64,000 nucleotides of DNA from Bradyrhizobium diazoefficiens (GTDB lineage: Bacteria; Pseudomonadota; Alphaproteobacteria; Rhizobiales; Xanthobacteraceae): positions 6,936,001-7,000,000 of the forward strand of contig NZ_CP067101.1 of NCBI RefSeq assembly GCF_016616425.1, given 5' to 3'. A model generated the notes under the pieces. It saw nothing but the letters and a program-made list of their open reading frames with translations, made no database searches and was not told the DNA's origin. Positions 25,241 through 34,805 of this stretch are shown here, one piece after another (the stretch's first letter is position 1; each line of letters opens with the position of its first letter). A program made the translations under genes and the position numbers.

Positions 25241-27052
25241 CTACAGCCTGATCGAGCCGTCCACGATTCGCGCATAGGCCTCGGAATCGAACGCAACATA
25301 GGCGCCAGACGTCGGATCGAGCATGAACAGCGGATCGAAGATCGCGGCCGGATCGAAGCCTTCGCGGGTCAGACCGCCCTTCCTCTGCTTGAAGGTCTCG
25401 GTCGCATCGATATCGCTGGAGATGCGGATGAAGACGGGACGGGCATAGGCCGGCAGGCGCTGCGCGAGATGTGCGGGCAATGCCTTGATGTCAAAGCCCT
25501 CGTTGACGACGATCGCGCTCATGCCGGCCCGGCCGTCGGCACCGGGGATGCTGACGCCGTAGGTGGTGGCGTCGACCACGCCGGTGAAATCGCGCATCGC
25601 GTCGTTCACCTCCGAGGTCGCGACGTTCTCGCCTTTCCAGCGAAAGGTGTCGCCGATGCGATCGACGAAATGAAAGAAGCCCTTGTCGTCGATCCGCATG
25701 AGATCGCCGGTGCGGAACCATGCATCGCCCCTGGCAAAGACATCGCGGAGAATCTTCTTCTCGGTCTCGCCGGTGTCGGTGTAACCCTCGAAGCGGCCGC
25801 CGCCTTCATCGGCGGTGCCGATACGGCCGATGGCTTCGCCGGTCTCGCCGCGGGCGCAGGCGAGGCAAAATCCCTGGTCATTGCGCAGCGGCACGCCGCT
25901 GTCGGGATCGAGCTTGACGAGACTGGCGGGGAAGCGATGCGCAAGCAGCGGCGGAATGCGGCCGATCGCACCCGGCTGCCCCTCGACGTTGAACAGCGAG
26001 AAATTGCCTTCCGTGGCCGCATAGAACTCGAGGATCCGTGGAATGGCGAAGCGCGCCTGGAAATCCTCCCAGATGTCCCCGCGCAGGCCGTTGCCGCAGA
26101 CGAGCCGCAGGCGATGGCGGTTCTCGTATTCCGACGGCGGTGCCTTCAGCAGATAACGGCAGAGCTCGCCGATATATTGAAACAGCGTGCAATCATGGCG
26201 CACGATGTCGGGCCAGAAATGCGAGGCCGAGAACCTGTCCGCGATTACCACCGAGCCGCCGGCGGCCAGCATGCTGCACGGAGCGACGATGCCGCCGACC
26301 GAGTGGAACAACGGCAGGCAATCGTAGAGCCGGTCTTGCGGGCTCGCGCCGGTGAGGCCGGCGAACCAGAAGCCCCAATTGAGAATGCGGCGGTGGCTGA
26401 TGCTGGCGGCCTTCGGCAGGCCGGTGGTGCCTGATGTGTAGATCAGCAGCGCACGGTCGTCGATGGTGACCCCGCCGTGCTCCTCCGGCGAGAGGGGAGC
26501 GTCGCCCAGCGCCGCAAGCGCGACGTCGATGGCGCGTTCGCTGCGGGCATCGCCATGCGTCCAGACCTTGGCCTGATTCTTCAGATGCGGCGTCGCGGTG
26601 TCCAATACCTCCGTCAGACAATGCGCGACGATGACATGCGATGGCTTCGCAACGTCGATGCAATGCGCGAGGGATTGCCCCACCAGCTTCGTGTTGACCA
26701 GCGCCACCACGCCGCCGACCCGACTGATGCCGAGCCATGCGGCGAGATAGTCGATGCCGTTCGGCATGATCAAGGCAACAGTATCGTTCTTGGCCACGCC
26801 GACCGAGCGCGCCCAACGGGCGTAGCGGTTGATGCGCTTCGACAGACCTTCGTAGTCGAGACTGGTGTCCGTGACCAGCGCGACGCGGCCGGGCTGGCGC
26901 TGCGCCCAATCGTCGATGACGTCCGCGAACAGACGCGCCGGCAGCGTCTCGATCCGCGCGGTAAGCTCGATGGCCTTCAGCCAGATCTTTGAAGCCGACG
27001 GCGCGCGCGCGGCTTTCGGTTGCGCGATAACGCCGGTAATCATGTCGTTCAT
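25241..27052 (-). CDS. Long-chain acyl-CoA synthetase (FATP-like)
   Basis: A 603-residue ANL enzyme related to very-long-chain acyl-CoA synthetases/fatty acid transport proteins. Motifs: IYTSGTTGLPKAASISH, FYAATEGNFSLFN (FATP-type), WFRTGDLMRIDDKGFFHFVDR and ETFKQRKGGL near the C-terminus. It activates fatty or related acids with ATP and CoA. It lies upstream of the ACP-ligase-SDR trio in the same direction and may belong to the same acyl-metabolising unit. Confidence 0.92.
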   Translation of the reverse strand: MNDMITGVIAQPKAARAPSASKIWLKAIELTARIETLPARLFADVIDDWAQRQPGRVALVTDTSLDYEGLSKRINRYARWARSVGVAKNDTVALIMPNGIDYLAAWLGISRVGGVVALVNTKLVGQSLAHCIDVAKPSHVIVAHCLTEVLDTATPHLKNQAKVWTHGDARSERAIDVALAALGDAPLSPEEHGGVTIDDRALLIYTSGTTGLPKAASISHRRILNWGFWFAGLTGASPQDRLYDCLPLFHSVGGIVAPCSMLAAGGSVVIADRFSASHFWPDIVRHDCTLFQYIGELCRYLLKAPPSEYENRHRLRLVCGNGLRGDIWEDFQARFAIPRILEFYAATEGNFSLFNVEGQPGAIGRIPPLLAHRFPASLVKLDPDSGVPLRNDQGFCLACARGETGEAIGRIGTADEGGGRFEGYTDTGETEKKILRDVFARGDAWFRTGDLMRIDDKGFFHFVDRIGDTFRWKGENVATSEVNDAMRDFTGVVDATTYGVSIPGADGRAGMSAIVVNEGFDIKALPAHLAQRLPAYARPVFIRISSDIDATETFKQRKGGLTREGFDPAAIFDPLFMLDPTSGAYVAFDSEAYARIVDGSIRL

Positions 27053-27280
27053 TCTTTCGGGCCGTGTCCGCTTGTTCCAGCAGCTTAGCCCGTGCTTCCT
27101 GCCCAGGCGTTAAGAGACAAGGTAAAGCCCGCTTAGCCCTCGATTAACTCCAGTCATCCTTGACCGCGGAGACCGGCCGCTAGCGCGAGATAGCGGAGCG
27201 GTCGGGGGGATCACGCAGGAGTAGCAGCCGGACCTGCTTGCGGGGCGCCCGAATGTCCTCGAATGTCGCATCCCGGATCG

Positions 27281-27559
27281 CTAATGCATCTTCTTGTGAT
27301 GCCGGCGCGACGGCGGCGGCTGGTTGAAGGCATAATAGGGATTGACATCGCACGTCGCCGCGAGGCCCAACGCGGTGGCACGGCATTGCGGCAACGAGGT
27401 GAAGGAGCAGTCGAAATAGTCGCCACCCCCGCCGTCCATACCGCCGCCGACGTAGCGGTGCATGCACACGGGATAGGCCGGATCGTACGTCTGCGCGCTG
27501 GCATCTGCCGCGCTCAGCAACGTCACAATTGCAGTAAGGGTCAGGATCGACAGGCGCAT
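27281..27559 (-). CDS. DUF3551 family exported protein
   Basis: A 92-residue protein with signal peptide (LSILTLTAIVTLLSAADASA) and the DUF3551 core: YPVCMHRYVGGGMDGGGGDY, then FDCSFTSLPQCRATA and GLAATCDVNPYY, with four conserved cysteines, and a basic C-terminus (RRHHKKMH). These small periplasmic proteins are common in Bradyrhizobium; function unknown. GGAAAT precedes the ATG at 27559. Confidence 0.85.
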   Translation of the reverse strand: MRLSILTLTAIVTLLSAADASAQTYDPAYPVCMHRYVGGGMDGGGGDYFDCSFTSLPQCRATALGLAATCDVNPYYAFNQPPPSRRHHKKMH

Positions 27560-27961
27560 CGGATATTTCCTCAAATCGATAGCGGCGGCATGTGCTATGC
27601 TATTTCGATATGGCACAACAGCACGAAAGGAGCGATTGTTCCTATCCATACCTCTCTCCCTTGTGACATGCGCCGAAACGGAATGAGAGACAGCGCCGTA
27701 ACGTTACAAAAACGGAAAAGCGCTTCGTCTCCGACCTGCGCAAAACGCATATCTCGGACAGCATTTCTTCGACAAAGGTCGTAGCGTCCGGCGCAGGATT
27801 CCGTTCGCAGGCCCGCGCGAACGGACTAGTCTTCCGATGACAAAGCCGGCCCCGGACCGACGACGTTCCGGAGCCATCAACAAATAGAGGGGCTGAGGGA
27901 AACGCACATTCGCGCTCGGGCGCGGCTCCACTGCGCGGAGAGAAGGTGCGCTGGCCTGTCG
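27560..27961. other. 402-bp intergenic control region of DUF3551 and RND genes
   Basis: There is no convincing coding frame. It holds a perfect 10-bp palindrome GTAACGTTAC at 27698-27707, a candidate repressor site, and an eight-pair stem CCGTTCGC/GCGAACGG at 27801-27824, about 140 bp before the RND start. Promoters for both divergent genes must lie here, but I cannot place -35/-10 boxes with confidence. Confidence 0.5.
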
Positions 27962-30900
27962 ATGGTTTCAGGCATGCAAGAGAGCATCTCGTCCCCGTTC
28001 ATCCGCTATCCGATCGGCACCTCGCTGCTGATGGCCGGCATCCTCTTCGTGGGCCTTGTGGCCTACCCGCTGCTGCCGGTCGCACCGCTACCCCAGGTCG
28101 ACTTTCCGACCATCCAGGTGTCCGCGTCACTTCCGGGCGGCAGCCCCGAGACGATGGCATCCTCGGTGGCGCAGCCGCTCGAGCGCCAGCTCGCGCAGAT
28201 TCCCGGCATCACGCAGATGACCTCGACGAGCTCACTCGGCTCGGCCGCGATCACCATTCAGTTCGATCTCAACCGCCGGATCGACGCTGCTGCCAACGAC
28301 GTGCAGGCCGCCATCAATGCGGCGAGCGGCCAATTGCCGAAGAACCTGCCCTCGCCACCGACCTACCGGAAGGTCAACCCGGCGGATTCGCCGATCATGA
28401 TCTTGTCGGCGACCTCGGACACGCTGCCGCTGACCACTGTCAGCGACCGCACCGACGCCCAGCTCGCGCAGCAGATCAGCCAGATTCCCGGCGTCGCCCA
28501 GGTGTTCGTCGGCGGGCAGCAGAAGCCCTCGGTGCGCATCCAGATCGATCCGGCCAAGCTGGTCGCCAAGGGATTGTCGCTGGAGGACGTCCGCAGCCAG
28601 ATCGCGATCGCGACCGCGGACAGCCCGAAGGGCAGCATCGACGGCACCAGGCGGGCCTATACCATTTACGCCAACGACCAGTTGCTCGACGCCGCGCACT
28701 GGAACGACGTCATCATTGCCTATCGCAACGGTGCCCCATTGCGAATCGCCGACATCGGCGAGGCCGTGGCCGGTCCGGAGGACATGAAGACCGCGGCCTG
28801 GGCCGACGGCAAGCGCGGCGTGTTCCTGGTCATCTTCAAGCAGCCCGGCGCCAACGTGATCGACACCGTCGACCGCATCAAGGCGAAACTGCCGCGGCTG
28901 ACCGCCGCAATCCCGCCGGCGATCAAGATCAAGGTCATCAGCGACCGCACCATCACCATTCGCGCTGCGGTCGATGACGTGCAGATCACGCTCCTGATCA
29001 CCATCGCGCTGGTCGTGATGGTGATCTTCGTCTTCCTGCGCAGCTTCTGGGCCACGATCATCCCGAGCATCACCGTTCCACTGGCGCTGCTGGGAGCCTG
29101 CTCGTTGATGTGGGTGATCGGCTATTCGCTGGACAACCTCTCGCTGATGGCGCTGACGATTGCGGTCGGCTTCGTGGTCGACGACGCCATTGTGATGCTT
29201 GAAAACATCACGCGCTACGTCGAACAAGGCGTAAGCCCGCTGGCCGCCGCCTACAAAGGCGCGGCCGAGATCAGCTTTACCATCGTCTCGATCAGCATTT
29301 CGTTGATCGCCGTGCTGATCCCGCTGTTGCTGATGGGCGGCATCATCGGCCGGCTGTTCCGCGAGTTCGCAGTGACGCTGTCGATGGCGATCCTCGTCTC
29401 ACTGGTGGTGTCGCTGAGCCTGACACCGATGATGGCCTCGCGCTTCCTGCGCGCCAACCACGAGGCGCGGCATGGCCGCTTCTACCAATGGAGCGAGCGG
29501 ATGTTCGAGCGCCTGCTCGGCGCTTATGAACGCGGACTTGATCTCGCGCTGCGGCACAGCTTCGTCACGCTCTGCATCTTCTTCAGCACCATCGCGCTCT
29601 CGGTCGCGCTGTTCATCCATATCCCGAAGGGCTTCTTCCCCCAACAAGACAACGGCTTCCTCACCGCCGTATCGGAGATGCCCCAAGACATTTCTTTCGC
29701 CGAAATGAAGCGGCGGCAGGAGCAGCTCAACGCCATCGTGCAGGCCGATCCCGCCGTCGATTCGATCGCGATGTTCATCGGCGGCGGCGGCACCGCACTG
29801 AATTCGGGCCGCATGTACATCACGCTGAAGCCGATCGCGGAGCGTGACGCCAGCGCGCAGCAGATCATCGCGCGCCTGCGGCCGAAGCTCGCCGAGGTCG
29901 AGGGCGCACGTCTCTTTATGCAGGCCTCGCAGGACGTTCGCCTCGGCGGCCGCGCCACCCGCACGCAGTTCGAGTTCACGCTCCAGGACGCCAATCTCGC
30001 CGAGCTGAACGAATGGGCGCCGCGGATCCTGACACGCATGAAGGAGCTGCCACAGCTCCGCGACGTCGCCACCGATCAGCAGACCGAAGGCACGACGCTG
30101 CAGCTCACGATCAACCGGGAGACCGCCGCCCGCTACGGCATCCAGCCCCAGCTGATCGACGACACCCTCTACGACGCGTTCGGCCAACGCCAGGTGGCAC
30201 AGTATTTCACTCAAACCAACACCTATCGCGTCGTGCTCGAGATCACGCCGGCCCTGCAAGGCAAGCTCGACACACTCGACAGGCTCTACATCAAGTCGCC
30301 ACTGACCGGCGATCAGGTGCCGCTCTCGGTGATCTGCACCTGGACCAACGAACCGGTGCGGCCGCTCGCGATTGCCCACCAGGGCCAGTTTCCCGCGGTG
30401 ACCGTGAGCTTCAACCTCGCCGAGGGCATCGCGCTGGGACAGGCGACCGACGCTGTGCTGCGCGCAGTCTCCGAGATGGGCGCGCCGCCGACGCTGGCGA
30501 CGAGCTTTCAGGGCACGGCGCAGGCGTTCCAGCAATCGCTCGGCACCGTACCGCTGCTGATCCTCGCCGCACTCGTCGTGGTCTACCTGGTGCTGGGCGT
30601 GCTCTACGAGAGCTACATCCACCCGCTCACCATTCTCTCCACACTGCCGTCGGCCGGTGTCGGCGCGATCGCGATCCTGATGATCTTCGGCTTTGATTTC
30701 AGCCTCATTGCGTTGATCGGCGTCATCCTCCTGATCGGCATCGTCAAGAAGAACGGCATCATGATGGTGGATTTTGCCATCGCCGCGGAGCGCGAGCAGC
30801 ATTTGACACCGGAACAGTCGATCCGCCAGGCCGCCCTCCTGCGCTTCCGCCCGATCATGATGACGACGATGGCGGCCCTGCTCGGAGGCGTTCCCTTGAT

Positions 30901-31108
30901 GCTGGGCAGGGGAACCGGCGCCGAGATCCGCCAGCCGCTTGGCTATGCCATGGTCGGCGGTCTCGTGGTGAGCCAGGCGCTGACGCTGTTCACGACCCCA
31001 GTCGTTTATCTCTACCTCGACCGCTTTTCCAACCTGCTATCACGCTGGATGGAGAGGAAGCCGGCGGCAGAGGCTGTGAACGACGACCAGAAGGATGCGG
31101 CCGAGTGA
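27962..31108 (+). CDS. RND multidrug efflux transporter (AcrB/MdtB-C family)
   Basis: A 1048-residue inner-membrane proton antiporter with twelve helices and two large periplasmic loops. The intramembrane Asp pair falls at residues 407-408 (VGFVVDDAIVM), as in AcrB. The N-terminus SSPFIRYPIGTSLLMAGILF is close to MdtB/MdtC/MuxB proteins. No membrane-fusion or outer-membrane partner gene is adjacent. ATG 27962 is taken, with ATG 27974 possible; neither has a strong ribosome site. Confidence 0.95.
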   Translation: MVSGMQESISSPFIRYPIGTSLLMAGILFVGLVAYPLLPVAPLPQVDFPTIQVSASLPGGSPETMASSVAQPLERQLAQIPGITQMTSTSSLGSAAITIQFDLNRRIDAAANDVQAAINAASGQLPKNLPSPPTYRKVNPADSPIMILSATSDTLPLTTVSDRTDAQLAQQISQIPGVAQVFVGGQQKPSVRIQIDPAKLVAKGLSLEDVRSQIAIATADSPKGSIDGTRRAYTIYANDQLLDAAHWNDVIIAYRNGAPLRIADIGEAVAGPEDMKTAAWADGKRGVFLVIFKQPGANVIDTVDRIKAKLPRLTAAIPPAIKIKVISDRTITIRAAVDDVQITLLITIALVVMVIFVFLRSFWATIIPSITVPLALLGACSLMWVIGYSLDNLSLMALTIAVGFVVDDAIVMLENITRYVEQGVSPLAAAYKGAAEISFTIVSISISLIAVLIPLLLMGGIIGRLFREFAVTLSMAILVSLVVSLSLTPMMASRFLRANHEARHGRFYQWSERMFERLLGAYERGLDLALRHSFVTLCIFFSTIALSVALFIHIPKGFFPQQDNGFLTAVSEMPQDISFAEMKRRQEQLNAIVQADPAVDSIAMFIGGGGTALNSGRMYITLKPIAERDASAQQIIARLRPKLAEVEGARLFMQASQDVRLGGRATRTQFEFTLQDANLAELNEWAPRILTRMKELPQLRDVATDQQTEGTTLQLTINRETAARYGIQPQLIDDTLYDAFGQRQVAQYFTQTNTYRVVLEITPALQGKLDTLDRLYIKSPLTGDQVPLSVICTWTNEPVRPLAIAHQGQFPAVTVSFNLAEGIALGQATDAVLRAVSEMGAPPTLATSFQGTAQAFQQSLGTVPLLILAALVVVYLVLGVLYESYIHPLTILSTLPSAGVGAIAILMIFGFDFSLIALIGVILLIGIVKKNGIMMVDFAIAAEREQHLTPEQSIRQAALLRFRPIMMTTMAALLGGVPLMLGRGTGAEIRQPLGYAMVGGLVVSQALTLFTTPVVYLYLDRFSNLLSRWMERKPAAEAVNDDQKDAAE

Positions 31109-31150
31109 CGAGGCTCTCGTAAGCAACAATTGCCGGAGGGAACGCAGGAT

Positions 31151-31177
31151 GCGCTCCCTCTCCTCTTGAGGGAGCGC
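31151..31177. terminator. Stem between convergent RND and htpG genes
   Basis: GCGCTCCCTC and GAGGGAGCGC form a perfect ten-pair stem with a seven-base loop. There is no long T run, but its place between two convergent stops suits termination of both transcripts. Confidence 0.5.
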
Positions 31178-31203
31178 AGCGCGACGCCTGATGCGGGCTT
31201 CGC

Positions 31204-33081
31204 CTATCCGCCGAGCCCCTGCAACACCAGCCGGTTCAGCCTCGCCGCAAAGGCGGCGGGATCTTCCGGCAATTCGCCGTCCAGAATCTGCGCCTGTTCG
31301 AGCAGGAGCAGGCTGAGATCGTCGACCGCCTTCGAGCCGGCTTGCGCCTTGGTGATTGCAGTCACCAGTGGATGGCGCAAATTGATCTCGAGGATCGGCT
31401 TGGTGCGCATGCCGCGGTTCTGCTGCGACAGGATGCGCTCCAGCTCGCGGCTCGGGCCCTGACTGTCGGCGACGAGGCAGGAGGCGGAACTGGTAAGGCG
31501 CGTCGAAGCCTTGACGTCGCTGACGCGCTCGCCGAGCGCGGCCTTGATCACGGCGATGGTGGCGGCTTCATCGGCGGCCGGCTCGTCCTTCTTCGCTTCA
31601 TCCGCCTCGTCGACGCGCGGGATCAGGTCGAGATTGAGGTCGCCCTGGCTCAGCGACTTCAGCGGCTTGCCCTCGAACTCCGACGGCATCGAGGTCCAAA
31701 ACGCGTCGACCGGATCGGACAGCAGCAGCACCTCGATGCCGCGCGCGGTCGCAGCCTCCAGCCGCGGATTGGATTTCAGGCGCTCGATGCTGTCGCCGAC
31801 GAGATAGTAGATCTCGGTCTGGTTCGGCTTGAAATCGGCAATCACCTGCTTCAGCGACCGCTTCTCGCCTGACGTGGTGGTGAAGCGCGACAGCGCGAGC
31901 AGCTTTTCGCGCCGCTCGAAATCCTCGTAGATGCCTTCCTTGAGCACCGCACCAAAAGCGTCCCAGATCCTGGCAAAATTCTCCGGATCCTTCTCGGCGA
32001 GGCTTTCGAGCTCGGATACGACCCGCGTCGCCACGGCTTTGCGGATCTGCGCGAGCTGCGGATTGTTCTGGAGCATCTCGCGCGAGATGTTGAGCGGGAG
32101 ATCCTCGCTGTCGACGACGCCACGGATGAAGCGCAGATAGCCCGGCAACAGATCGGCATCATCGGTGATGAAGACGCGGCGGACGTAAAGCTTCACCCGG
32201 CCCTTGCGGTTCGGCTCGAACAGGTCGAATGGCTTGGTCGAGGGCGCGAACAGCAGCACGGCGTAGGAATAGCGGCCCTCCGCGCGGTAATGCAGCGTCA
32301 TCGCAGGATCATCGAAGGCGGAGGCGATCTGCTGATAGGCCTTCTTGTAGTCCTCTGCGGTCAGCTCGGACTTCGAGCGCTGCCACAGCGCGCTCGCCGA
32401 ATTGATCTGACGCGGCTCGCCCTCGGCCGGCACGAGCTCGATGGGAAACAGGATGTTGTCGGAATAGGCGCTGACGATGCGCTCGATCTCGTAGGTCTCG
32501 AGATATTTCCTGGCATCGTCCTTCAGGTGCAGGACGATCTCGGTGCCGCGCGTCACGCGCGCCGCCTCCTCGTCGCCGGCACGGGCGATCTCGAAACCGG
32601 AGCCGCCGGAGGACGTCCAGGTCCAGACGTCGCTCTCGCCGGCGCGGCGGCTGATCACCACGATCTTCTCGGCCACCATGAAGGCGGAATAGAAGCCGAC
32701 CCCGAACTGGCCGATCAAGCCGAGGCCGTCCTTGGCCTCCTTCAGCTTCGACACGAACGCCTTGGTGCCGGAGCGGGCGATGGTGCCGAGATGGTCGATC
32801 AGTTCCTGCCGCTCCATGCCGATGCCGTTGTCGGCGATGGCGAGCGTTCCGGCCGTCTTGTTCGGGATGATGCGGATCCTGAGCGCCTCGCCGTCGCCCA
32901 GCAGCGCGGGACTTGCGATCGCCTCGTAGCGCAGCTTGTCGCAGGCGTCGGAGGCGTTGGAGACGAGCTCGCGCAGGAAGATGTCGGTCTCGGAATAGAC
33001 GGAGTGCACCATGAGGTGCAAGAGCTCGGAAACCTCGGCCTGGAAGGGCTGCGTATGCACAGCCGTATCTGACGTCGTCAT
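31204..33081 (-). CDS. htpG: Chaperone HtpG (Hsp90)
   Basis: A 625-residue ATP-dependent chaperone. The GHKL ATPase domain shows [21 protein letters not shown] and [13 protein letters not shown]; the middle domain has [16 protein letters not shown] and [15 protein letters not shown]; the C-terminal dimer domain follows. Length is normal. It is a single gene, transcribed towards the RND gene. I found no clear heat-shock element (ROSE or CIRCE) in the short upstream gap. Confidence 0.97.
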   Translation of the reverse strand: MTTSDTAVHTQPFQAEVSELLHLMVHSVYSETDIFLRELVSNASDACDKLRYEAIASPALLGDGEALRIRIIPNKTAGTLAIADNGIGMERQELIDHLGTIARSGTKAFVSKLKEAKDGLGLIGQFGVGFYSAFMVAEKIVVISRRAGESDVWTWTSSGGSGFEIARAGDEEAARVTRGTEIVLHLKDDARKYLETYEIERIVSAYSDNILFPIELVPAEGEPRQINSASALWQRSKSELTAEDYKKAYQQIASAFDDPAMTLHYRAEGRYSYAVLLFAPSTKPFDLFEPNRKGRVKLYVRRVFITDDADLLPGYLRFIRGVVDSEDLPLNISREMLQNNPQLAQIRKAVATRVVSELESLAEKDPENFARIWDAFGAVLKEGIYEDFERREKLLALSRFTTTSGEKRSLKQVIADFKPNQTEIYYLVGDSIERLKSNPRLEAATARGIEVLLLSDPVDAFWTSMPSEFEGKPLKSLSQGDLNLDLIPRVDEADEAKKDEPAADEAATIAVIKAALGERVSDVKASTRLTSSASCLVADSQGPSRELERILSQQNRGMRTKPILEINLRHPLVTAITKAQAGSKAVDDLSLLLLEQAQILDGELPEDPAAFAARLNRLVLQGLGG

Positions 33082-33202
33082 GCGTTTACCCGGTCAAAAT
33101 GAAGGGGAGAAACCCGGGATATAACGCGAACGTACAGGGGATCAAGTGGACATGAACAATCGTCCTTCCGGCGGAAGGACGCCTTGTCCGGGGGTGGGGA
33201 AA

Positions 33203-33625
33203 TCAGGTCACGCAACGACCGGGCTGGAGCAGCTTTGCGACCTCGGTCAGCGAGCTGACCATCGGCTCGCAGGCGATCGTCGGCTTATTGCGGATCCGCT
33301 TCTGGTTCTGGAGCAGCACCGGCGGCTTGGCGTTGCCGGTCTCAATCACCGCGGGGATTCGCAGCAGCACCGAGGTGTCGGCGAGGTCGTTCAGCCGCAT
33401 TGAGACGGTGCGGGTGGGAACCGGCGCCGGCTTGATCTCGGCGAGGCGATCGGCCTTGCCGGCACGATTGACGTTGTGGCTTGGCGCATAGTTTGAGCTG
33501 TGGCTGGGTATATCGGCAACCGCCTGCCAGCGGTCGGCCAGACCGTGGCCGGAGGCCAATTGCACCGCGCCGAGCGTTGCAGCAATCGTGACGGCGCCTA
33601 AAAATACCTTTTGAATCTGTGACAT
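33203..33625 (-). CDS. Hypothetical exported protein
   Basis: A 140-residue protein with a signal peptide (VFLGAVTIAATLGAVQLASG). The mature part contains two cysteines near the C-terminus (TIACEPMVSSL and LQPGRCVT) that may form a disulfide, and a stretch RNKPTIACEPMVSSLTEVAK seen in Bradyrhizobium hypothetical proteins. Function unknown. The gene stands alone, upstream of htpG in the same direction. Confidence 0.72.
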   Translation of the reverse strand: MSQIQKVFLGAVTIAATLGAVQLASGHGLADRWQAVADIPSHSSNYAPSHNVNRAGKADRLAEIKPAPVPTRTVSMRLNDLADTSVLLRIPAVIETGNAKPPVLLQNQKRIRNKPTIACEPMVSSLTEVAKLLQPGRCVT

Positions 33626-34060
33626 GGCTGTCGATCCCTCGCCCCATGGCGGTCACGGGAACAACGCTGGCGGAGGATCAGGGGTTCTCGGCTGTCACGA
33701 TCACTTAACCGTGTGCGAAAAAGTCGCGGCTTGCAAAATATTTCGGAAGCCGTGGAACGAGTCTGGCGCCTGGGAGTCGTCTCAGCAGCCGGCTATTCCC
33801 CCCTGCCCCATAAGCCGGCGACGTAGGGCGCGACTGTGGTGATGCCAGTCGCGCCTTACTTTTGTCTGCAAGAACCCTCCACGAGATCCGGTTTGAAGGC
33901 CGCGGAGAGCGTCCGGCGAGAGCCGGCCATGCGCGCATTTCGCTGCGCCGTCGGGACGTCGGGAATTTCCTGACGGTCTCTGGGGACTCAACCCGACTAG
34001 TCCCGGGGCCATTTGAACTCCAGCTTTACCGAGCACCGCTGCCATCCCGGGAGACTGGAT
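33626..34060. other. 435-bp stretch without a supported gene
   Basis: Frames here lack coding character and ribosome sites. The only clear structure is the stem at 33827-33855. The part nearest 33625 must hold the promoter of the leftward exported-protein gene. Confidence 0.5.
33827..33855. other. Strong ten-pair stem-loop in a gene-poor stretch
   Basis: GGCGCGACTG (33827-33836) and CAGTCGCGCC (33846-33855) pair perfectly around a nine-base loop, followed on the plus strand by TTACTTTTG. No gene ends just before it, so it may be the end of a small untranslated RNA or a cis element. Confidence 0.45.
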
Positions 34061-34291
34061 ATGACAATGTTCGTGCGATCGACAATCGGCAGCAGACCGC
34101 CCACCGGCCGAAGTAACGATCCGCTCACTCTGTTGCCCGGACCGGCAGGCCGCCGGCCCACGCGCAACGTTCCGGTACCCGCCGGGAAGTCGTGGCGTCG
34201 GACGGCTATCTTCCAGACAATTCTGGACCGGATTTGGGAAGCGGTCTTGGCGAGCTACGTGTCATCCCGCACATCGAAGGCACGAGAATGA
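34061..34291 (+). CDS. Possible small protein, first of an overlapping pair
   Basis: A 76-residue basic frame (MTMFVRSTIGSRPPTG...QTILDRIWEAVLASYVSS). GGGAG lies seven bases before the ATG, and the TGA overlaps the ATG of the next small gene as ATGA, an arrangement that supports translation. No family recognised and no conserved motif seen. It could still be chance. Confidence 0.35.
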   Translation: MTMFVRSTIGSRPPTGRSNDPLTLLPGPAGRRPTRNVPVPAGKSWRRTAIFQTILDRIWEAVLASYVSSRTSKARE

Positions 34292-34389
34292 TCGGAATTG
34301 TCGTCGCCTGCATGATGTTCTTCAGCGTCAGCATTCTTGTGGCGCACCTGATCGACGCCATCAACAATCCGGCCGAGGATTCCTCCTAG
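34288..34389 (+). CDS. 33-residue single-helix membrane microprotein
   Basis: The protein consists of one hydrophobic helix (MIGIVVACMMFFSVSILVAH) and a short polar tail (LIDAINNPAEDSS). It begins with ATGA overlapping the stop of the frame at 34061 and has AAGG upstream. Such very small membrane proteins often modulate larger membrane complexes. No family assigned. Confidence 0.5.
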   Translation: MIGIVVACMMFFSVSILVAHLIDAINNPAEDSS

Positions 34390-34524
34390 GCGTCGCCGTT
34401 TCGTAGCCGTAGATGGCGGCACGCGAAGACGTGGGTCCCTTCCCCGAAAGAAATGTCTGCAGCGCAAAGCGTGTTTGGCCGCTCATTCCACAAACTGCCA
34501 GGTGGATCGACTGCGCAAAGCCGG

Positions 34525-34761
34525 TCAGAGGACTGCTTTCAACCGCGCACGCAGCTTCAGACGCTCGGCGGCCCGCGCAACAGCCGGATCGTAAATAATG
34601 AACTCGATCATGCTCAGGAGCTCGTGCTGCTCGGACCTGCACGTCGGGCCGGCAGCTTCGGCCGACGCAAGGAGGCGCTTGGTCTCCTCGAGTGCCTCCA
34701 CCAGAACTTCCACATCAGACTGCAATTTTATGTTTCCAACGGTCGTGGCCGCCAAACTCAT
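34525..34761 (-). CDS. Hypothetical 78-residue protein
   Basis: A mostly helical protein (DVEVLVEALEETKRLLASAE ... HELLSMIEFIIYDPAVARAAERLKLRARL) without signal peptide. AAGGAG stands nine bases before the ATG at 34761, a near-perfect ribosome site, which makes it a real gene despite its size. It follows the Crp/Fnr regulator by 44 bp in the same direction and may be its cotranscribed companion. Confidence 0.68.
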   Translation of the reverse strand: MSLAATTVGNIKLQSDVEVLVEALEETKRLLASAEAAGPTCRSEQHELLSMIEFIIYDPAVARAAERLKLRARLKAVL

Positions 34762-34805
34762 ATCGCTGCACTCCTTTACATCAGCCCGGCGCAAAAACCG
34801 TGAGG

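Noticed and set aside
29399..30802. Leftward frame of 467 codons inside the RND gene
   Set aside because: Antisense shadow of a well-supported transporter gene.
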